Below, piece by piece: positions 43,713-50,612 of a stretch of DNA of 64,000 nt. How positions within the stretch are numbered: position 1 is the first letter of the stretch; each line of letters starts with the position of its first letter. The translations under genes and the position numbers were made by a program. Location: NCBI RefSeq assembly GCF_900100945.1, contig NZ_FNCG01000001.1, positions 434,001 to 498,000 of the forward strand, read 5' to 3'. Under the pieces are notes generated by a model. It saw only the letters and a list, made by a program, of their open reading frames with translations. It did not search any database and was not told where the DNA came from. Source of the stretch: Mucilaginibacter gossypii. GTDB lineage: Bacteria; Bacteroidota; Bacteroidia; Sphingobacteriales; Sphingobacteriaceae.

Positions 43713-44582
43713 ATGGATTTTTACCTTACCGCTTTACTACAGGGCCTATGCTTTTCGGCCATAGCGCTGGGGATTTATATATCCATGAAAATCTTCAATA
43801 TTCCGGATATCACAACCGATGGCAGTTATACACTGGGCGGCGTGGTTACGGCAGTATTGCTGACCAATCATCAGCCCACCTATGTTATTTTACCTGCTGT
43901 GATTTTGGCAGGCGCAGCAGCGGGGGCGCTTACCGGTATTATTCATACCAAATTAAAGATCAATGCACTGCTGGCCGGCATCCTGGTCATGACGGCGCTT
44001 TACTCGGTTAACCTTACTATTTTAGGCCGCTCAAATTTACCGCTTATCAATTTGCCTTCGTTATTTACTATAGTAAGTGTTGTGAGCGACCTTAATCAAA
44101 ATACATTCTGGATCCTTGCCATTTTTGTTATCGTGATCACTTTTCTGATCGGCCATCTGCTCAAAACCGATTTTGGCATAGCCATGCGGGCTACTGGTAA
44201 CAGTGAATCCATGATCCGTTCATTAGGCGTAAATACTGACAGGATGAAAATTACCGGGCTGGCACTGGCCAATGCGCTCACGGCTTTGAGCGGTTACCTG
44301 GTAGCCCAGTTCCAGGGTTTTGCAGATATCAGCATGGGCATTGGGATTGTGATAGTAGGGTTAGGATCGGTGATCATTGCAGAAACATTAATTAACTGGT
44401 TTAAGCTTACCTCGGTATGGTTAAGTCTGGTATTGGTATTAGCAGGGGCAGTGATATTTCAGCTGGTTTTGGCGTTTACACTCTCAGTTGGTGTCGACCC
44501 TAAATTACTTAAAATAGTTACCGCCGGTTTTGTGCTGGTAATTGTAAGCCTGCCGCGTTTATCCTTATTAAGATCATCATGA
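43713..44582 (+). CDS. ABC importer permease (TrpY-like)
   Basis: 289 residues, eight to nine membrane helices, BPD_transp_2 family. Typical stretches are IPDITTDGSYTLGGVVTAVL at the N-terminus and the coupling region FGIAMRATGNSESMIRSLGV, followed by LANALTALSGYLVAQFQGFA. It abuts the binding-protein gene and overlaps the ATPase gene by four bases (ATGA), indicating translational coupling. Confidence 0.93.
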   Translation: MDFYLTALLQGLCFSAIALGIYISMKIFNIPDITTDGSYTLGGVVTAVLLTNHQPTYVILPAVILAGAAAGALTGIIHTKLKINALLAGILVMTALYSVNLTILGRSNLPLINLPSLFTIVSVVSDLNQNTFWILAIFVIVITFLIGHLLKTDFGIAMRATGNSESMIRSLGVNTDRMKITGLALANALTALSGYLVAQFQGFADISMGIGIVIVGLGSVIIAETLINWFKLTSVWLSLVLVLAGAVIFQLVLAFTLSVGVDPKLLKIVTAGFVLVIVSLPRLSLLRSS

Positions 44583-45328
44583 TAACGATAACCGACGTGC
44601 ATAAAACATTTAATAAAGGTAAAGCCAACCAGGTAAACGCGGTTAATGGCATTACACTGGAGATCAAAGACGGTGAGTTTTTGGTGATAGTTGGTTCGAA
44701 TGGCTCAGGCAAGACCACCTTGCTTAATTTAATTGCCGGCAGCGTATCGCCCGATAATGGCACTATAAGTATCGACGGAAACGATGTAACCAACATGCCT
44801 GATTACAAACGCAGCCGGTGGATTGCAAGGGTATTTCAAAACCCATTGAGTGGCACTGCGCCCGATTTGAGCATATTAGATAATTTCCGGCTGGCATCTA
44901 TCCGCACAAAAAGAAAAGGTTTATCCGTTGGGGTAAATGATGCTTTTAAAAAACAGGTTCAGGAAAAAGTAGCCGGCCTTGGCATGGGTTTGCAGGATAA
45001 GATAGACCAGCCGATGGGTACTTTGTCGGGCGGGCAGCGGCAGGCGCTTACCCTGCTGATGAGTGTGATGGATAGTTGTAAAGTTTTATTGCTGGACGAA
45101 CCTACCGCGGCCCTCGACCCACGCTCGGCCGACGTGGTAATGCGGACAGCTGATACACTGATCCGCGAATTTAATTTAACGGCGGTATTCATTACGCATA
45201 ATTTGAAGGATGCTTTTAATTATGGCACAAGAATAATACAAATGGGCGAGGGGTTGATTATTAACGACTTATCGGGTACTGACAAAGCTTCTTTAAAACA
45301 AAATGACTTGTTCGACTGGTTTGCATAA
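44579..45328 (+). CDS. ABC importer ATP-binding protein (TrpZ-like)
   Basis: 249 residues with Walker A VGSNGSGKTTLL, Q-loop RVFQNPLSGTAP, signature LSGGQRQALTLL, Walker B VLLLDEPTAALDP and the switch histidine in VFITHNLKDA. Completes the amino-acid-type importer. A gene for an 81-residue protein starts 34 nt downstream and may be carried on the same transcript. Confidence 0.95.
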   Translation: MITITDVHKTFNKGKANQVNAVNGITLEIKDGEFLVIVGSNGSGKTTLLNLIAGSVSPDNGTISIDGNDVTNMPDYKRSRWIARVFQNPLSGTAPDLSILDNFRLASIRTKRKGLSVGVNDAFKKQVQEKVAGLGMGLQDKIDQPMGTLSGGQRQALTLLMSVMDSCKVLLLDEPTAALDPRSADVVMRTADTLIREFNLTAVFITHNLKDAFNYGTRIIQMGEGLIINDLSGTDKASLKQNDLFDWFA

Positions 45329-45362
45329 AAATTGGCAAAGTAATTGTATAGTTACCTGCACT

Positions 45363-45608
45363 ATGAAAAACAATAATTTTGAAACCATATCCGACGCTTA
45401 CCAGTTAGTAAGCGGTGCGAAAATAAAAGGCAAAAAGCACGACGAAATATTTGAACTTGGCGCATATGATGCGCTAAAGCGTGGTTACGTACTTTATCCG
45501 CTTGAACACGGCGTTAAGTTTGATGATTTCAGCGTAATGATATCTGAAAAGGAATTAAAAAATAACTTCCTTATTGAGGCAGTTAAACAAAACGCAATAG
45601 CAGCTTAA
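45363..45608 (+). CDS. Small conserved-looking protein, function unknown
   Basis: 81 residues from the ATG at 45363; an upstream extension is out of character. Soluble, mixed charge, with DAYQLVSGAKIKGKKHDEIF, ELGAYDALKRGYVLYPLEHG and FDDFSVMISEKELKNNFLIE. No family recognised. The gene ends inside its own terminator stem, and it may be the last member of the ABC operon. Confidence 0.7.
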   Translation: MKNNNFETISDAYQLVSGAKIKGKKHDEIFELGAYDALKRGYVLYPLEHGVKFDDFSVMISEKELKNNFLIEAVKQNAIAA

Positions 45609-45630
45609 TTTCAAGCTGCTATTTTTATTT
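45596..45630 (+). terminator. Terminator overlapping the stop codon
   Basis: AATAGCAGCTT and AAGCTGCTATT form a perfect 11 bp stem followed by TTTTATTT; the left arm contains the last codons of the small gene. A separate GCCGTTAC-5 nt-GTAACGGC hairpin follows at 45634-45654. Confidence 0.85.
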
Positions 45631-45696
45631 GGCGCCGTTACGTCATGTAACGGCAATAAACCTCATACACAGTGCTGTTTACGTTGTGCAGCAATT

Positions 45697-45891
45697 TCAT
45701 TTCTTGCTTTTCTCATCCAATAATTGTAGGTTTGCACATATAAAGTACAAACCGATGTTGTTTAATAAATCATTCTGCTCAATAGTAATGTGGCCCATGG
45801 TGCCGCAGCAGAAGGGTTTTGCATCGATAATTCTCTTCTCAACTCCGGTATAGCGGTTTCGAAGCACCCAAACCGATCCTACATTTACCAC
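45697..45891 (-). CDS. Possible small protein, 64 residues
   Basis: A GTG-initiated frame with protein-like composition: GSVWVLRNRYTGVEKRIIDA then KPFCCGTMGHITIEQNDLL, ending in a Lys-rich tail. No family recognised and no clear promoter. The opposite-strand frame over the same bases looks less like a protein. Could be non-coding. Confidence 0.4.
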   Translation of the reverse strand: MVNVGSVWVLRNRYTGVEKRIIDAKPFCCGTMGHITIEQNDLLNNIGLYFICANLQLLDEKSKK

Positions 45892-45948
45892 ATTAGTTTA
45901 ACATTAAGCATTACTTAAACGTAAGCTTAATTGAATTTGAAATTTTAT

Positions 45949-46470
45949 ATGGACAATTATTATTCAATAGAAGAAAAGTACCTCCGGGCTGTTGATGAAC
46001 TATCGTTCGGAGAAACACCTAAGGGCTTAAACATATTAAACCAGATCATTACGGATGAGCCCTTTTTTGCAAGGGCGCATTACCAGTTGGGGATGATCTA
46101 CTATTACAAGATCCAGGATTACCAAACCGCAGGTTATCATTTTAAAACCTGTATGGAGCTGGAGCCATCGTTTCCGGATAATTACACCCATTATCTTGAC
46201 CTGGTAGTATTCCTGGGAATGGATAAGCTGGTTTCAACCATTTCGGCCCAGGCTTTAACCACACCGGGGGTGAACAAGGCCCGCACCTTTGAGCTGCTTG
46301 GCTTGTTTTATGAAAAACAAAAGGACTGGAATAAATCCTTAGGTTATTACCAGGAAGCCTTTATGGAAGTGACTGAAAAAGACGAGCGTAAAGATATTGA
46401 AGATAGTTTTAAACGCGTACGCTCAAAAATGAAGCAAAAACAGGCTTACCTCTATTTCATTACCGAATAA
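45949..46470 (+). CDS. TPR-like protein
   Basis: The ATG at 45949 gives 173 residues without a signal peptide. Helical hairpins of tetratricopeptide type: YLRAVDELSFGETPKGLNIL, ARAHYQLGMIYYYKIQDYQT, AGYHFKTCMELEPSFPDNYT and FELLGLFYEKQKDWNKSLGY. A cytosolic protein-binding scaffold is likely; partner unknown. A strong terminator follows the stop. Confidence 0.82.
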   Translation: MDNYYSIEEKYLRAVDELSFGETPKGLNILNQIITDEPFFARAHYQLGMIYYYKIQDYQTAGYHFKTCMELEPSFPDNYTHYLDLVVFLGMDKLVSTISAQALTTPGVNKARTFELLGLFYEKQKDWNKSLGYYQEAFMEVTEKDERKDIEDSFKRVRSKMKQKQAYLYFITE

Positions 46471-46497
46471 ACTTGAATAGCTGTTCAAGTGGATACT

Positions 46498-46540
46498 TAA
46501 CGAACAAGCCCCTAATAAAGGGGCTTATTCGTTAGTAAAA
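46498..46540 (+). terminator. Terminator after the TPR-like gene
   Basis: TAACGAACAAGCCCC pairs with GGGGCTTATTCGTTA over 15 positions with one internal mismatch; the loop is TAATAAA. The usual T-run is weak, with an A-rich stretch after the stem instead, so it may serve the opposite strand too. Confidence 0.7.
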
Positions 46541-46694
46541 AAATCATAATTAATAACGTATGTTTAAAGATAAGCTATTGTCGTAAGTTGCTGTTATACA
46601 ATAAAGACACAATTTTTGTGAAAAATGTGCAGAGGCTATAAATTGCATTGTAATAATTAAATTGTCCTCTTTATATCTTAATCATGATTTAGCC

Positions 46695-46796
46695 ATGCCT
46701 AAATATTTAGTTAAGCAATTGTTATTACTCGCAGTTATAGCTGTAATTGTTTTCCTCTTCAAGTATCTGATAGCGTTGTACGCTGTTAACAGATGA
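46695..46796 (+). CDS. Very small membrane protein, 33 residues
   Basis: Translated by hand: MPKYLVKQLLLLAVIAVIVF then LFKYLIALYAVNR. One membrane helix with basic ends. It stops 2 nt before the stop codon of the convergent CtlX gene. Small size limits certainty. Confidence 0.4.
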   Translation: MPKYLVKQLLLLAVIAVIVFLFKYLIALYAVNR

Positions 46797-46798
46797 AT

Positions 46799-47728
46799 TT
46801 AAATAGCCGGTAAATGCACCTCAGCCATCATACACCTTGCACTGCCGCCGCCATTAGTTTCAATGGTATTGATATCGGCATAAACCAGCTTTCCATACTG
46901 TTGTAAAGCGGAACGCTGTGCTTCACTCAAAGCGCTGAAAGCGTTTTGCGACATCACGATCAACGTTTCGCCCGCTTTGTTTTTCACTTCAAGCATATTA
47001 CCGGCAAACTGGTTCATCTGCTCAAAAGTGATTTCAATAATTTCTTTGTGCGAAGATTTCAATGAATCTATAACAGTTATCCTTTCATGTGGGTTGGGGA
47101 TGCTATCCAAACAGATTACTGCAAATTCAGTTCCAATGCACATCAGTACATTGGTATGGTAAATGGCTTTCCCTTTTTCATCAACGGCCTCAAAACTGAT
47201 CGGTTGATAACCAGCTTGTTCACAGAAATAGTTAAGCACCTCTTTATCTGTACGGGGCGAGAGGCAGGCGTAAGCTATTTTATTATCCCTGTCAAGCACC
47301 ATACTGCCGGTGCCTTCTAAAAAGCGATGGTCATGTTCAAAGCGGCTCAGGTCAATTACATGGGCAACTTTAAATTTATCCTCCAAATCGGTTATGATAT
47401 CTTCCCTGCGCTCAAGCCTGCGGTTTTCGGCCTGCATAGGGTAAAGGAAAACGCCACCGTCATTATGAAACGATATCCAGTTATTCGGAAATATCGAATC
47501 GGGCGTATAAGGCTGTAGGGTGTCATCTATAACAGTAACATCTACACTATTATGGCGCAAAATGTTAACCATACTATTAAACTCACTCAAGGCCCTTTCC
47601 TGTACACCATTTTTTTCGGCATTAGCGTTTTGAAAAGCGTTACTTGTAGCAGTTTCTTCATTAAACCCGAAATTAACCGGGCGGATCATTAATATATGTG
47701 ATGTTGATTGACTCATGATTTTTGTCAT
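46799..47728 (-). CDS. ctlX: CtlX-like amidinotransferase-superfamily enzyme
   Basis: 309 residues of the guanidine-modifying (GME) superfamily, in the branch named citrulline utilisation hydrolase. Sites: LMIRPVNFGFNEETATSN, FPNNWISFHNDGGVFLYPM, FLEGTGSMVLDR (Glu/Asp pair), IYHTNVLMCIGTEFAVIC (His) and TNGGGSARCMMAEVHLP with the nucleophilic cysteine. A second in-frame ATG four codons in is equally possible. It lies 80 nt after an arginine deiminase-like gene in the same direction, so the pair probably converts arginine to citrulline and onward. Exact reaction unproven. Confidence 0.88.
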   Translation of the reverse strand: MTKIMSQSTSHILMIRPVNFGFNEETATSNAFQNANAEKNGVQERALSEFNSMVNILRHNSVDVTVIDDTLQPYTPDSIFPNNWISFHNDGGVFLYPMQAENRRLERREDIITDLEDKFKVAHVIDLSRFEHDHRFLEGTGSMVLDRDNKIAYACLSPRTDKEVLNYFCEQAGYQPISFEAVDEKGKAIYHTNVLMCIGTEFAVICLDSIPNPHERITVIDSLKSSHKEIIEITFEQMNQFAGNMLEVKNKAGETLIVMSQNAFSALSEAQRSALQQYGKLVYADINTIETNGGGSARCMMAEVHLPAI

Positions 47729-47730
47729 TA

Positions 47731-47808
47731 TTTCATTGAGTCATTGAGTCATTTTTTTAATAAATCATGCAAAGCAATGACTTAATGACCAGACGACTCA
47801 ATGACAAA
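47731..47808. repeat. Inverted TCATTGAG repeat
   Basis: Tandem 8 bp units TCATTGAG (47733-47753) face their complement (AATGACTTAATGACC, ACTCAATGACA) at 47776-47806, filling the gap between the two arginine-pathway genes. It may form a hairpin in the shared mRNA. Confidence 0.65.
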
Positions 47809-49254
47809 TTAAATTACAGTGTCCCTGAATACCGGCATGCTCATGCAATGGAAACCACCGCGGGCACGGGAAAGTTCGGCCGACGGCATTAATATCAGCG
47901 TATCAGTTAAACTTTGTGGATCAAGTTCATTATTTTCAAATTTTTGAAGCAGTTCGGCTACCCGGATCACATTATAACCACCTTCTTTAAAAGCCTCTAC
48001 AGTTTTATCATTCCGATCGTATCCAACAACAACGCCTTCTTTTAGGGCCAGCAGGTTGCAGGAGTCTGTCCACTGTTCACGGGCATCAAAGGGGAAGGTG
48101 TTGTTGCCCGAGTAAATAAACTTGGTTTTTACACCGCTTTTGAGGTCGTTCTCGCTGATGTCGGAAAGCAGGTCCTCAATACAACCAAATAGCCTTGGTT
48201 TTTCATCTTTTTCAAACTGAACAATTTCCGCCCGTTCTTTTTGTTTTTTATCAGCAAACCATGATATCGGCTCCCGCTCCTCAATAGGGGCTTCGGCCAC
48301 CGCAAGCGAGCGGAGTAGTACCCAGGTATCGCGCTTTACCTGCGTAAAAACAGTATCGATATGCATATAATCACGCTTGTTTGGAATTTTTACGATGGTT
48401 ACCTTCTTCACAACATCGTATTCAAACAACAGCCTGATAGCTTCATTAGCACCGCTGACAGATGTCCGCTCGCTGCAGCCAATCACTAAATGATCAGGAC
48501 TTACCATCATCACATCGCCGCCTTCTAAAGTTGTGCGGCCTTCAGCGTCTTCGCCCGGACGTAAAAAATGCTGCGCGGTTTCAGGGATCTCCAAAATATT
48601 ATCGCGATAAGCTTCAAACAGCGGATGATTGAAAAATATGTAACGCATCAGCAAAGTTTCGCGGAAACGGGCTTTCTTTGCCGGCTTATTGAGCAGCATA
48701 TGATTATTAACCGCTATACCCAAATCCCTCGAAAAAATAAGATTGGGGATAGGGGCAAAGATCATTTCTTCGGTTGTTAACGAGCCCGAAATAAAGATTT
48801 TAGCCAGCTCAACCGGATCCGTGTCTGTAAGTTGCTGCTGCAAGCGATAGTTGCAGCTTTCAACGGCACAAACTGCAGCTACCAGTTTTTTGCGGATATC
48901 CGGCTGCTGTAAAATATCAGCCAGCAGGGTTTGGATCTCGATAACTTTATCTGACGAATGGAAGCCTGGATTATCAGGTTTAAAAAATGAACGGCGGGTT
49001 GCTTCATCATCAATTTGATTAAGCTTGCCTTTTATTTTGTCGGGGTCAAGAAAATAGAGCAGGAGCTTTACATAATAATCGTATTCATTCCGGCGCACGG
49101 TATCCAGGTGAATTATATCTTCAAAAAGCCAGTCCTGCGCCTTTGAAGGCACAACTTTGCCTAAACCGCTATCCGGACTATGAATAAGCAATGTGCGGAG
49201 TGTGCCAATTTCGGAGGTTACATCTATTTTAAAATCGGAGTTGGTTATTGTCAT
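47809..49254 (-). CDS. Arginine deiminase-family protein
   Basis: 481 residues, about 70 longer than a standard arginine deiminase. Active-site pieces: LLIHSPDSGLGKVVPS, RTTLEGGDVMMVSPDHLVIG (Asp), DYMHIDTVFTQV (His/Asp) and RGGFHCMSMP with the nucleophilic cysteine at about residue 470. Residues 80-150 contain an inserted helical segment that explains the extra length. It probably hydrolyses arginine to citrulline and ammonia. No ornithine transcarbamylase or carbamate kinase gene is nearby, unlike in the classic ADI operon; a CtlX-like gene follows instead. Confidence 0.87.
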   Translation of the reverse strand: MTITNSDFKIDVTSEIGTLRTLLIHSPDSGLGKVVPSKAQDWLFEDIIHLDTVRRNEYDYYVKLLLYFLDPDKIKGKLNQIDDEATRRSFFKPDNPGFHSSDKVIEIQTLLADILQQPDIRKKLVAAVCAVESCNYRLQQQLTDTDPVELAKIFISGSLTTEEMIFAPIPNLIFSRDLGIAVNNHMLLNKPAKKARFRETLLMRYIFFNHPLFEAYRDNILEIPETAQHFLRPGEDAEGRTTLEGGDVMMVSPDHLVIGCSERTSVSGANEAIRLLFEYDVVKKVTIVKIPNKRDYMHIDTVFTQVKRDTWVLLRSLAVAEAPIEEREPISWFADKKQKERAEIVQFEKDEKPRLFGCIEDLLSDISENDLKSGVKTKFIYSGNNTFPFDAREQWTDSCNLLALKEGVVVGYDRNDKTVEAFKEGGYNVIRVAELLQKFENNELDPQSLTDTLILMPSAELSRARGGFHCMSMPVFRDTVI

Positions 49255-49396
49255 AAAACACTATAATCGTAACACAAATCTATCAGAAATTAAATTACAA
49301 AACGGGCTTACCCGGCAAAATTAGGCCGGGTAATATTTGCCTGTTCTTTTAATTCAATATAAAACGTTTTATGTGTCGATTATATGTTGCTGCTTT

Positions 49397-49711
49397 CTAA
49401 TCGGCAATCTCCCGGTAAGTGTTCCTTTCCATGCTTACGTTTAGCCTTTGCAACATAGCCTTCATATCAAAGCCCTGTTGCTGATATAGCTGCTGCACTG
49501 CCTCTTTAGCTTTTTGTAAAACATCTTCGTTTTGCCAAATGGCGGTTGTAATGCAAATGAGGTTGCCTTGGTCATCATCGCGCTCAAAGGCACGGTCTTC
49601 AATAAATCCGTCGAGCTTTTTTATAAAGTCGCGGTTGACTTTCATACGTCCTTTAAATTCATGTTGAGCTGTTGCGGGAACAATGAATTGATCTATAAAT
49701 ATCTGTTTCAT
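49397..49711 (-). CDS. Antibiotic biosynthesis monooxygenase-like (ABM fold) protein
   Basis: 104 residues with the ferredoxin-like alpha/beta pattern of the ABM family: IDQFIVPATAQHEFKGRM, FIKKLDGFIEDRAFERD, LICITTAIWQNEDVLQKAKE. Such proteins include quinol monooxygenases, but no catalytic residue can be fixed. It lies 66 nt downstream of an AraC regulator gene in the same direction, which probably controls it. Confidence 0.75.
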   Translation of the reverse strand: MKQIFIDQFIVPATAQHEFKGRMKVNRDFIKKLDGFIEDRAFERDDDQGNLICITTAIWQNEDVLQKAKEAVQQLYQQQGFDMKAMLQRLNVSMERNTYREIAD

Positions 49712-49777
49712 GATTATCCTTGTTTTTTTTCAAAAATCGGGATAATGGAAGCTCAATACTTGTAAAAAATCATTGAT

Positions 49778-50551
49778 TTACCAGGCTTGCGGTATTTTAA
49801 AGAAATCGGTAGGATTTAACCCGGTAAACAGTTTAAATTCCTTATTGAAATGCGGCTGGTCAAAGTACCCGGCTTCTAAAGCTACCTGGCTGAGCGAACC
49901 GTTTTTAGGTTTACTATCAACTATCGACCTGATCTTAATAATATTGGAAAACTGCTTTGGCGAAGTACCAACCACTCGCCTGAAGCGTTTTTCAAATGCA
50001 TCCTGGCTTATATAATGAGTATCGGCAAGGTCCTTAATTTTGATCATGCCTTTTGATAAGCGGATCTTTTGCAGGGCAGATATGATCAGCTGGTCCCGTT
50101 TGTGGCTTTCAATATGTTTAAGCAGAAATTGTTCGGTGATGATTACCCGTTGCTGATTATTGGGTGCTTCTGCCAGTTGTTCTTCAGTTAAGGATAATTC
50201 ACGCAGGTCAATAAAGTTATCAAGCGGCAGAGTTGCCTCAAATAATTCATGAAGCGGATTTTTGAACAACGCTGCCGCGCCGGCTGCTTTAAATAAAACC
50301 AACATATTGTCCGTGCCCGGTGCATAATTAATTAGCCTGGGCGATTTTTTTAAGCCGGTGATTAAAGAGGAGGGGAGCTTACCGCTATGTGCCTCGGTAA
50401 TATCGCTAATCTTGCCACCGTATCTGAACGCCATTACCAGCGATGTATCAGGCAAAATACGATTAACCAGATCATTTGCAGTCTCGATAAAAACGTATTG
50501 CCGTATAAAAGGCTTTAGTATTTCGCCGGGCGTAAAGCGTTCAATATGCAT
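49778..50551 (-). CDS. AraC-family transcriptional regulator
   Basis: 257 residues. The N-terminal domain (PGEILKPFIRQYVFIETAND; NYAPGTDNMLVLFKAAGAAA) is of the DUF6597 type often found in Bacteroidota AraC proteins. The C-terminal double helix-turn-helix includes IKDLADTHYISQDAFEKRF and LSQVALEAGYFDQPHFNKEF. Upstream of and co-directional with the ABM-fold gene. No clear operator was found. Confidence 0.93.
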   Translation of the reverse strand: MHIERFTPGEILKPFIRQYVFIETANDLVNRILPDTSLVMAFRYGGKISDITEAHSGKLPSSLITGLKKSPRLINYAPGTDNMLVLFKAAGAAALFKNPLHELFEATLPLDNFIDLRELSLTEEQLAEAPNNQQRVIITEQFLLKHIESHKRDQLIISALQKIRLSKGMIKIKDLADTHYISQDAFEKRFRRVVGTSPKQFSNIIKIRSIVDSKPKNGSLSQVALEAGYFDQPHFNKEFKLFTGLNPTDFFKIPQAW

Positions 50552-50612
50552 TTAACTAAGATACAGAATTTGTTAATCAGAAAATTCCCGTCCGACGCGA
50601 CTCAAGATCGTA

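Noticed and set aside
45629-45853. 74-codon plus-strand frame
   Set aside because: It overlaps a more protein-like minus-strand frame and starts inside a hairpin after a terminator.
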